Shown piece by piece: positions 27,187-34,439 of a DNA stretch of 64,000 bases; position 1 is the stretch's first letter; each line of letters opens with the position of its first letter. Source of the DNA: Candidatus Kaistia colombiensis (lineage in GTDB: Bacteria; Pseudomonadota; Alphaproteobacteria; Rhizobiales; Kaistiaceae). A program made the translations under genes and the position numbers. A model generated the notes under the pieces. It was not told where the DNA came from. It saw nothing but the letters and a program-made list of their open reading frames with translations, and searched no databases. The stretch is taken from positions 3,486,501-3,550,500 of the forward strand of contig CP119318.1 of NCBI GenBank assembly GCA_029203105.1, written 5' to 3'.

Positions 27187-29343
27187 ATGATCGTGAAAGC
27201 GGATCGCAGCTTGCAGCGTCGCATCGGAATGCTGACGCAGGTAGCAGCGTGCGCGCTGATCAGCCTCGGAATCATGGGGGACGCGCTGGCGCAGTCGATG
27301 CCCGTTCCCCGTTCCAATCCGGGCCGCGGATCGGTCGCCGCCACCGACGACCTCACGACGGCCGGCATCACGCCCGTCGCCAAGCCTTCGCGCCCCGCCA
27401 GGGCCGGGGTTGCGTCGCCGGCGAATGATCTCGTCGAGAGCTTCTCGCCCAGCCAGCTCGGGCTCGAGGCGGCGCTGAAGCTGATCGACAGCGGCCAGAT
27501 CGGCAAGGCGCAGGCGCTCGCCCGCATGATGCCCGACCGCACGAACCAGAGCATCGTCGCCTGGCTGGTGGCGCAGAGCGGCAGCCCCGACGTCTCGGTC
27601 TCGCAGATCACCCAGGTCACGCTGGACCTGCCGGACTGGCCCGGCCAAGCGCTGCTGCGCCGCCGCGCCGAACAGGCGCTGCTGCGCATGAAGGCCGATC
27701 CGGCAACCGTGATCGCCGCGTTCGGTGGAACGAAGCCGGGCTCGGACGAAGGCATGCTGCTGCTGGCGCGCGCCTATGTGAACTCGGGCCGCACTGGCGA
27801 CGCCGCCGCGCTCATCCGCCCGAAATGGCGCAAGGATTCGTTCTCGCAAAGCACGGAAGCGACCCTCCTTTCGGAGTTCGGCTCGCTCCTGACCGCCGCC
27901 GATCACAAGGCGCGGATGGACAAGTTCCTCTACGACAATGATGCCGACGAGGGGCTCGCCGTTTCCAAGCTCCTGGATGGTGATCAGCGCCAGCTGGCCG
28001 CCGCCCGCGCCGCCGTCATCCGCAAGTCGAAGAATGCCGGCGATCTGCTGGCGCGCGTGCCCGCCCGCCTCAAGAAGGATCCGGGCTACATCTATTCGAA
28101 GGTGCAGTTTCTGCGGCGCGGCGAAAACTACAAGGACGCAGCGGCGCTGATGTTGACCGCGCCGCGCGACGGCGCCGCGCTCGTCGATCCCGACGCGTGG
28201 TGGATCGAGCGCCGCGTGCTGTCGCGCGAATTGCTCGATCTCGGCAATGCCAAGCTCGCCTACAAGCTGGCCGCCGAGCACGCGGCGGAATCGAGCACCA
28301 ACCAGGCCGATGCCGAATTCCATGCCGGCTGGTATGCGCTGCGTTTCCTGAACAGCCCCGCCGTCGCCCGGCGGCACTTCCAGGCGATCCAGGTCGCATC
28401 GACGATGCCGCTCAGCCAGTCGCGCGCCGAATACTGGCTCGGTCGCACGGCGGAGGCGCTGGGCGAGCGCGGCGAAGCGCAGGCGCAATACCGCCTCGCC
28501 GCAGCCTATCCGACGACTTTCTATGGCCAGCTCGCCTCGGCGAAGCTCGGCATGAAGCAACTGTCCCTGTCGTCGCCGCCGGCTTCCGACAGCGCCACCC
28601 GGCAGCGCTTCAACAGCCGCCCGATGGTGCAGGCGGCGCAGCGTCTGGCCGCCGCCGGCTATGCGGATCGCGCCCGGCTGTTCTATGTCCGGCTGGCCGA
28701 TACGCTGACCAACCCGACCGAAGTCGCCCTGCTCGCCCAGATGGCCGAGAAGCGCGGCGACCACCAGCTGGCGCTGCAGGTCGGCAAGAAGGCCTATGTG
28801 CGCGGCCTGCCGGTCGAGACGCTGGCCTTCCCGACCGCCGCGATCCCGCGTACGGTCAAGACGACGAGCATCGAGAAGTCGATCGTCTACGCGATCGCCC
28901 GCCAGGAAAGCGCCTTTAATCCCGGCGCCGTCAGCCATGCGGGCGCGCGTGGCCTGCTGCAGCTGATGCCGGCGACGGCGAAGGTCGTCGCCAAGGCGGC
29001 CGGCCTGCCCTACTCGCTCGACCGCCTGACCAGCGACGCCGGCTACAACGCCACCATCGGCGCGGCGCATCTGGCCGAGCTCGTCGACGGCTTCAACGGC
29101 TCCTACATCATGTCGTTCGCCGCCTATAACGCGGGCCGGAGCCGGGTGTCGCAATGGACTCGGCAATATGGCGACCCGCGTGATCCCAGCGTCGACGCGG
29201 TCGACTGGATCGAGCGGATCCCGTTCAGCGAAACCCGCAACTACGTCATGCGCTGCATGGAAAACCTGCAGGTCTACCGCGCCCGTCTGGGCGAACCGGC
29301 CCTGGTGATCAATCGCGACCTCAATCGCGGCGGTCGCGGCTAG
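27187..29343 (+). CDS. Soluble lytic murein transglycosylase (Slt70-like)
   Basis: This periplasmic enzyme cuts peptidoglycan between MurNAc and GlcNAc, forming 1,6-anhydro ends that feed the NagZ recycling route. The ATG at 27187 has GAGG upstream and opens a signal peptide (MLTQVAACALISLGIMGDALAQS); the frame is open far upstream, but only over dapA. The 718-residue protein has a long superhelical alpha domain and a C-terminal SLT domain with the catalytic glutamate E574 in IARQESAFNPGAVSHAGARG, then GLLQLMPATA and MSFAAYNAGRSRV. Its TAG stop is the first triplet of a dispersed repeat. Confidence 0.92.
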   Translation: MIVKADRSLQRRIGMLTQVAACALISLGIMGDALAQSMPVPRSNPGRGSVAATDDLTTAGITPVAKPSRPARAGVASPANDLVESFSPSQLGLEAALKLIDSGQIGKAQALARMMPDRTNQSIVAWLVAQSGSPDVSVSQITQVTLDLPDWPGQALLRRRAEQALLRMKADPATVIAAFGGTKPGSDEGMLLLARAYVNSGRTGDAAALIRPKWRKDSFSQSTEATLLSEFGSLLTAADHKARMDKFLYDNDADEGLAVSKLLDGDQRQLAAARAAVIRKSKNAGDLLARVPARLKKDPGYIYSKVQFLRRGENYKDAAALMLTAPRDGAALVDPDAWWIERRVLSRELLDLGNAKLAYKLAAEHAAESSTNQADAEFHAGWYALRFLNSPAVARRHFQAIQVASTMPLSQSRAEYWLGRTAEALGERGEAQAQYRLAAAYPTTFYGQLASAKLGMKQLSLSSPPASDSATRQRFNSRPMVQAAQRLAAAGYADRARLFYVRLADTLTNPTEVALLAQMAEKRGDHQLALQVGKKAYVRGLPVETLAFPTAAIPRTVKTTSIEKSIVYAIARQESAFNPGAVSHAGARGLLQLMPATAKVVAKAAGLPYSLDRLTSDAGYNATIGAAHLAELVDGFNGSYIMSFAAYNAGRSRVSQWTRQYGDPRDPSVDAVDWIERIPFSETRNYVMRCMENLQVYRARLGEPALVINRDLNRGGRG

Positions 29344-29400
29344 AGCGTTTTCGAGTGAAGTGGATGCCGGTTCGCGTGAAGAAAACGCGACCAAACAAAG
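29341..29400 (+). repeat. Dispersed intergenic palindromic repeat, copy 1
   Basis: The stretch begins TAGAGCGTTTTCGAGTGAAG and ends GAAAACGCGACCAAACAAAG. Its ends form the stem GCGTTTTC/GAAAACGC. From memory, very similar elements with the core CCGGTTCGCGTGAAGAAAAC are scattered between genes in many Hyphomicrobiales. A diverged copy lies at 53353-53410. The stop codon of the transglycosylase is inside this copy. Confidence 0.75.
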
Positions 29401-29402
29401 AA

Positions 29403-29445
29403 CCAGAGCCATTCAGCGTTTCCATGAAACGATGAATGGCTCTGG
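29403..29445. repeat. Long imperfect palindrome after the transglycosylase gene
   Basis: CCAGAGCCATTC (29403-29414) pairs with GAATGGCTCTGG (29434-29445), and an inner CGTTTC/GAAACG (29417-29422 with 29426-29431) continues the stem with one mismatch. It sits between two genes that converge and may act as a transcript 3' end for both. Two more stems follow: GCCCCGCG/CGCGGGGC at 29462-29478 and ACTGGAGCC/GGCTCCAGT at 29490-29529. Confidence 0.7.
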
Positions 29446-29595
29446 AGCGTTTTCGCGCGAAGCCCCGCGACGCGGGGCCAATCGGACTGACTGGAGCCCT
29501 TGCCGTCGCCCTGACGAGTAGGCTCCAGTTTGAACCGTGCCGCCTCGCTGGAGGCGGCCCCTGTAAGGCGGCTACCCACGGAGCCGGATGCAACC

Positions 29596-30489
29596 CTACG
29601 GCTCGCGGCCCTCTTCCGCCTCGACCGGGACCGGGGCCGGAGCGGTTGCCTCGCCTCCCTCATCCCCCTGCTTCGACGAACGTCGCGAGGGCTTGCGAGT
29701 TGCGGATTTCTGCCGGCGCAGCGGCGCCTCGCCGCCGCTCGGCTTGGCCGGCCCCGTCCGTTTCGTCGCCGCGCGCTTCTTGCCTGAACCGGCCTTTGCC
29801 ACGACCTCGATCGGCTCGTCGGCACTGGCGAAATGAATGGCCTGCCCAACCCAGTCCTTGGCGACCGGCCCCTCGCCAGCCCCCAGATAAGCAGCGGTCC
29901 ATGCCAGTTCCTGCGGCGTCCAGGACGCAATCTGGCTGAAATGGAAGATGCCCACCTGCCCCAGCTTGGCGGCGTGGCGCTTGGTGACGCCCTGGATCAG
30001 GTGCAGCGGGTCGGCCTGGCCGTTGCGGGGGGCGTGCAGCGGTATCGGGCGGAATCCGGCCGCGTCGGCGCGCGCCATCGCCTCGGCCTGCTTCGGCGAA
30101 GCCCCAGCCTCGGTCCGCGTGGTCTCCGACCTCGTCGGCGCCGGCGCATGGATGCCGGGCGGCTCGGCAAGCGGATCGGTATCCGCGACGTCGAGGCGCG
30201 GCGCCTCGGTGCGATACGGTGCCGGCTCATCCAGATCGATCAGCACATGGCCGAAGTCCGGTGGCGGGACGGGAACCGTCTGGGGCAGCACGGTCGGAAC
30301 CGCGCCGCGCCAGGGCAGCAGCCGCCACTCCAACCAGCGGATGATGCGATCGATGGCTCGGATGAGCTTTGCCTGCGGCCGGCCGAGCGCCGTCAGCGCG
30401 ATCGCGCGCTGGACGATCGAACCGGCCAGCGCGCCCAGCACGAAGCAGACCGCGAGCGTGAGCCAGACTTCCGCGACGTGCAGGATCAT
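29596..30489 (-). CDS. Membrane-anchored protein with a helix-hairpin-helix domain and basic tail
   Basis: This 297-residue protein has one N-terminal membrane helix (about residues 8-33, VWLTLAVCFVLGALAGSIV), then a Pro/Ala/Thr-rich linker. At about 165-230 comes a helix-hairpin-helix segment (LHLIQGVTKRHAAKLGQVGI, then FSQIASWTPQELAWTAAYL). The same type is found as a C-terminal add-on of alphaproteobacterial NuoE and ribosomal L21 proteins. The tail is rich in Lys and Arg. The ATG overlaps the TGA of the 44-codon gene before it. The function is unknown; the fold and tail suggest nucleic-acid contact on the cytoplasmic side. Confidence 0.75.
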   Translation of the reverse strand: MILHVAEVWLTLAVCFVLGALAGSIVQRAIALTALGRPQAKLIRAIDRIIRWLEWRLLPWRGAVPTVLPQTVPVPPPDFGHVLIDLDEPAPYRTEAPRLDVADTDPLAEPPGIHAPAPTRSETTRTEAGASPKQAEAMARADAAGFRPIPLHAPRNGQADPLHLIQGVTKRHAAKLGQVGIFHFSQIASWTPQELAWTAAYLGAGEGPVAKDWVGQAIHFASADEPIEVVAKAGSGKKRAATKRTGPAKPSGGEAPLRRQKSATRKPSRRSSKQGDEGGEATAPAPVPVEAEEGREP

Positions 30490-30620
30490 GATGGATCCCC
30501 CTCGCCCGCCCCGTCCGTCGAACGCCGGCGGGCCGAGCCCATCGCCCACCAGCCGACGAGAAAGCCGAGCAGGCCGGCGGCGATCAGGAAGGGAACGTAG
30601 TGCACGATCACATAGGCCAT
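30486..30620 (-). CDS. 44-residue single-span membrane protein
   Basis: A short open frame starts at ATG 30620 behind a perfect AGGAGG five bases away and ends in a TGA that overlaps the next ATG. It begins MAYVIVHYVPFLIAAGLLG, continues as one hydrophobic span to about residue 27 (FLVGWWAMG), and ends in a short basic then acidic tail (ARRRSTDGAGEGDPS). It lies 9 bases after the stop of the BON-OmpA gene. The spacing and start signals make it a real gene in a three-gene operon; no family is recognised. Confidence 0.75.
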   Translation of the reverse strand: MAYVIVHYVPFLIAAGLLGFLVGWWAMGSARRRSTDGAGEGDPS

Positions 30621-30629
30621 TCCCGCCTC

Positions 30630-32765
30630 CTATTGCCCGACAATGCCGAATTCGATCCGGCGGTTCTGGGCGCGGCCGGACGCCTTGGAATTCGACGCGA
30701 TGGGGCGGTTGCCGCCATAGCCGACGGGATTGAGACGCTCGCGGCGGACGCCGTCGGCCACCAGATGATTGACGACCGCGTTGGCGCGCTCGACGCTGAG
30801 CGCCTGGTTCTTGCGGGAGCCGCCCGACGAATCCGTATGCGCGCCGATCTCGACGGTCGCCACCGGGCAGCGCTGGACGATGGCGGCGATCCGGTCGAGC
30901 AGGCCGAAGCTGCTGGGCAGAACGCGCGCCGTGACGCCATCGAACTGCACCTTCTCGCGCTCGCTTTCGGTCCTGAGCGCCGCCTGGCATTCCGGGCCCG
31001 AAAGCGGCTCGCCGCCGACCGCCACCATCAACGACGGCGCCAGCTCGAAGCCTTCGGGGAGTTCATTGCGTACCGCCGCCTCGATGGCGCTGCGCGCGCC
31101 CTCGGAAACGGCCACGCCGGATAGCGAGAGCTTGTCGTCGACCAGATCGAAGCGCCCGCCCTGCAGCCGGCTGATCGCCTGCAGGGCGACGTCGACCACG
31201 TCGACGAAGCCGTCGGGCGCGCCGCCGGCAAGCAGCAGGCGCAGCTCGATGCGGTCAGGTCCGAATTTCGGTCGCGCCGCGGCGATGATCTTCTGCACCA
31301 CCTCGTCGGTCGGCACATAGCCACTCAAGGTCAGCGCGTCGAAGCTGCGGGCCGCCGCGAACACGAAGGGCGCCACCGCCCCCGGCGAAACCGCCGAGCG
31401 CCGGAGTTCCATGCTGGCGGGCAGAGTCTTCTTGAGGGCTTCACTGAGACCTGAATAGGCGGAAGTGGAGATCGCCTCGCCGACGATGTCGTATTTGCGC
31501 CCGGTCAGCGAGACGGAGCCCTTCCGGAGCGAGGCCAATTGTTCCAGCGCGTATTTGAGGGCGCCGATCCAATCCATCTTCGGATCGCCGGCGGCGATGC
31601 GCACATGGTCGGTGACCGTCAGCTCGGGAAAGAGCCGAGCCGCCGCGCCGACGACCTCGTCATGCGCCACCAGCGAGGGCACATAGCCCGTCAGAACGAC
31701 ATTCGCCTGTGTTCGATCCGCCCGCCAGACATAGGGATCGACACGGGCCGGCAGCAGATCGACCGAACCGACGCCGACGCCGATCGCCCGCTTGTTGCGA
31801 CGCGCCTCGATCTCCGCCAGCGCCATCTCGTAGTCCGCGACGGTCTTGGCCTTGCCTTCGATCGAAAGCAGCGATCCGTCGATCGATATCGTGCCCGTGC
31901 TCAGCCGCGCCATCTGGTAGGCCGCGAACACGGCGGCGAAGGAGAAGCCGTCGGGGCCGCCCGAGGCAAGTTGGGTGGCATCGATCATCGGCACGCCCGG
32001 CAGCGCCACCGCCAGCGCGTCGGCGATATCACGCCGCACCGCGACCGAGGGAACGAAGCCCGTCTGTTCGACCGATTTGCCGTCAAAGGTCGCGGTCCAG
32101 GTGAACGCCTTGCTCAGCGGCGGCAGGACGCGGACATTGCGGAATTGACCGCCGCCCGGGACGCTAGCCGAGATCGCGCGCGCCGCCGACGCGAAGCGCG
32201 CTTCGTCGACGGCCGTTCCATCGATCGACAGGCTGGAGCCGGTCAGCGTGACGATGCCATCGGCCAATTCCGCCAACCGCCTGAGCGCGAAATCGGTGAG
32301 CACGAGGAACCCGACCGGCTGCCCGCGCGCAAGGAGCAGGTTGTCCTCGATCGTCAGCGACGGCAATTCCCGGTTGGCCGAGGCCAGAACCGCCAGTTTT
32401 GCCTCTTCGGACGGCACATAGCCGGCAATCCGGACGTGATCGGCCTCCCGCGTTGCCGACCAGGTATAGGGAGACTGGAGCGGGATGATGCCGCTGCCGT
32501 CGACGACCCGGCCGACGCCCCAGACGCGCTCGGCCGATTCGACCGCCAAGCGCTGCGCCAGCAGGGTCGGCGACGTTCCCATCACGGTGACGGTCCGTCC
32601 GCTGATCTTGGCCGACGCCCAGGGCTGGCCGTCAAGGCTGAGCTGGTGGTCGACGCGGGCGCCGATATCCGTTTCGACGTCTCGCGCCGTACTGACGAGA
32701 GCGCCGATGGCGAGCGCGGTCACGAGAACAAGGCCGGGGATCAGCGAAAGGCGCCAGACGCTCAT
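30630..32765 (-). CDS. OmpA-family protein with repeated BON-like domains
   Basis: This 711-residue envelope protein has an N-terminal membrane anchor or signal (LSLIPGLVLVTALAIGALV). Several BON-like repeats follow, each with a YxW or FxW strand and a glycine-rich GYVP step (VRIAGYVPSEEAKL, EQTGFVPSVAVRRD, VVLTGYVPSLVAHD, LTLSGYVPTDEVVQ). The last 110 residues are an OmpA/MotB peptidoglycan-binding domain (VEIGAHTDSSGGSRKNQALS, then RANAVVNHLVADGV and RRIEF). The layout resembles mycobacterial ArfA-type proteins. It is the first gene of a three-gene operon with two small membrane partners. Confidence 0.85.
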   Translation of the reverse strand: MSVWRLSLIPGLVLVTALAIGALVSTARDVETDIGARVDHQLSLDGQPWASAKISGRTVTVMGTSPTLLAQRLAVESAERVWGVGRVVDGSGIIPLQSPYTWSATREADHVRIAGYVPSEEAKLAVLASANRELPSLTIEDNLLLARGQPVGFLVLTDFALRRLAELADGIVTLTGSSLSIDGTAVDEARFASAARAISASVPGGGQFRNVRVLPPLSKAFTWTATFDGKSVEQTGFVPSVAVRRDIADALAVALPGVPMIDATQLASGGPDGFSFAAVFAAYQMARLSTGTISIDGSLLSIEGKAKTVADYEMALAEIEARRNKRAIGVGVGSVDLLPARVDPYVWRADRTQANVVLTGYVPSLVAHDEVVGAAARLFPELTVTDHVRIAAGDPKMDWIGALKYALEQLASLRKGSVSLTGRKYDIVGEAISTSAYSGLSEALKKTLPASMELRRSAVSPGAVAPFVFAAARSFDALTLSGYVPTDEVVQKIIAAARPKFGPDRIELRLLLAGGAPDGFVDVVDVALQAISRLQGGRFDLVDDKLSLSGVAVSEGARSAIEAAVRNELPEGFELAPSLMVAVGGEPLSGPECQAALRTESEREKVQFDGVTARVLPSSFGLLDRIAAIVQRCPVATVEIGAHTDSSGGSRKNQALSVERANAVVNHLVADGVRRERLNPVGYGGNRPIASNSKASGRAQNRRIEFGIVGQ

Positions 32766-33053
32766 GGTGACACCGCGGCCCGGGATCGGAGCTCATCCGC
32801 ATGCCACAACCCAGACAACCAGCCCGACAAGGCCCGTTGAACCGAGCTGCGCTTCATATCGTTTCCTCCCGGCCGCCCGAGTCGACCGCCCCGAGGGCGA
32901 TCCGGTCGACAGACGAATGCAGGCGGCAATCCTGACCGCATTCGCGGTCACGCCGCAAGCAATCGAACGCCGCCATCCCCGACAAGCTGACCAGGGACGA
33001 CGAAGGAGATAGCGTGTGTTGCGGGAATGTCAGCGCCGTGGCGAGGCGAGGCG

Positions 33054-33890
33054 CTACTGGACGGTCTGCGGGTTCTTGCCGATCCAGTCGTCCGCCATGG
33101 CCAGCGCCGTGCGGCGCTCGGTCTCGGTCGCGACCGAGAAGGCCTGCTCCTGCAGCTTCAGAATCCACGCGTCGCTGGTGCCGGAGCGATCGCGCGCTAT
33201 GGTCAGGAACATCAGACCGACGACGGGCTGACGCTTGACCCCGTCCCCTTCGAAAAGCATGTGGCCGAGCAGGGCCTGCGCGCCGATATTGCCCTTGTCG
33301 GCCGCCAGCTTGGCCCAGCGTGCCGCTTGGCGCGGATCCCGCTCACCGCCCTCGCCGTCATAATACATGCGCGCCAGATTGAGCTGGGCGTCCGAGTCGC
33401 CGAAATACGACGCCGCGTACGAGAACATCTGCCGGGCACGGCTGAAATCGGGCTGCACCGTGCTGTTGGGAATGCCGTCGCGATAGTAGGAACCGAGCGC
33501 GACGAAAGCGTTCGAGACGAAGCGCGCAGAGGGCGCATCCGGATTGTCGTCGGCATGCTCGTCGGCGATCTCGCTGAACAGCTCGAACGCCTTCATGTCG
33601 TCCTTGGTCAGGCCGTCGCCCTCGGCATACATGCGGCCGAGCTTCCACTGCGCGACCGCGTGCCCCTTGTCGGCAGCAAAGGTCAGGGCTTCCACGGCGG
33701 TGGTCTTGTCGCCCTGCTTGTAGGCATTGAAGCCGAAGCGGAACGCCTCGACCGGCGTCGCATTGCGGTCGAGCGTTCGCGCGTCCAGAGCCCGGGCCTG
33801 ATCCGACCAAGAACCGAGGCCGACAAGCACGCTGATGCCAAAGAGGGCGGCGCCGCCAAGCGCGTTACAAATCCGCATTGTACGCCACAT
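33054..33890 (-). CDS. exoR: ExoR-like periplasmic Sel1-repeat regulator
   Basis: In Sinorhizobium, ExoR is a periplasmic Sel1-repeat protein that holds the ExoS-ChvI two-component system inactive and so controls succinoglycan, motility and acid response. This 278-residue protein has a signal peptide (ALFGISVLVGLGSWSDQARA) and Sel1 repeats with the ExoR-like text AVEALTFAADKGHAVAQWKL, YYRDGIPNSTVQPDFSRARQ and MFSYAASYFGDSDAQLNLAR. The start at 33890 has AGGA close by; a second ATG at 33878 is possible. No exoS or chvI is in the window. ExoR is favoured over a generic Sel1 protein because both length and inter-repeat text agree. Confidence 0.75.
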   Translation of the reverse strand: MWRTMRICNALGGAALFGISVLVGLGSWSDQARALDARTLDRNATPVEAFRFGFNAYKQGDKTTAVEALTFAADKGHAVAQWKLGRMYAEGDGLTKDDMKAFELFSEIADEHADDNPDAPSARFVSNAFVALGSYYRDGIPNSTVQPDFSRARQMFSYAASYFGDSDAQLNLARMYYDGEGGERDPRQAARWAKLAADKGNIGAQALLGHMLFEGDGVKRQPVVGLMFLTIARDRSGTSDAWILKLQEQAFSVATETERRTALAMADDWIGKNPQTVQ

Positions 33891-34439
33891 ATTCCTGATA
33901 CTCGCGCCCACCGGCGGCCGAACGGCCGTCAGGGTCGCCGAAGCGACGTTTCCTGTCCGATCCGCGAATTCGCGGCGATTTAGATTTCCCCAAATATGGA
34001 ATTGGTTTCGGGCGAATCCGAGGCCGTTGCAGGTGCGTTCTACTGTTCGCGCCATCACAGCTACGTGTACCCTTGAAGACCAACGAAAATTTCTACCGAC
34101 AATACGCAAGGTTTGTCCTATCCGCCCCCGGATGAAGCGGACGGTCGTTCCACTTTATGGCTGAAAGGCGGCAATTGGGGCGGCTGGGCCGACCCTCCGG
34201 CGGGTTGGTTTCAAACTGTTGCTCGACCGCAACATGGAATCGAGAGACCCCGGCCGGACTCGTCAAACGGGAATCGCCGCACCACCCGCGAAGGCATTGC
34301 CCGACGCGCCGCCCCGGACCGGCAACCCACCGAACAAACAAGGAACACCCTCGCGCCGCGCGGCAGGGCGTGGCAAAATTCCGTCTTGATTCGCCGCCTC
34401 GACCGCGCCATTGCAGCGACCACACAGTTACGGATGACC
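33891..34439. other. 549-base divergent intergenic region between exoR and parE
   Basis: No coding content is supported. An AT-richer patch lies at about 33975-34015, where an exoR promoter is most likely. The part next to parE is GC-rich, and open frames through it are not protein-like. No clear hairpin terminator or palindrome was seen. Confidence 0.45.

Noticed and set aside
27073..29412. Long open frame on the minus strand opposite the lytic transglycosylase
   Set aside because: It has no domain features and mirrors the codon pattern of the true gene on the plus strand.
34113..34439. Upstream extension of parE
   Set aside because: The extra 109 codons have no ParE-like content and lack a start signal; the conserved N-terminus begins at 34440.
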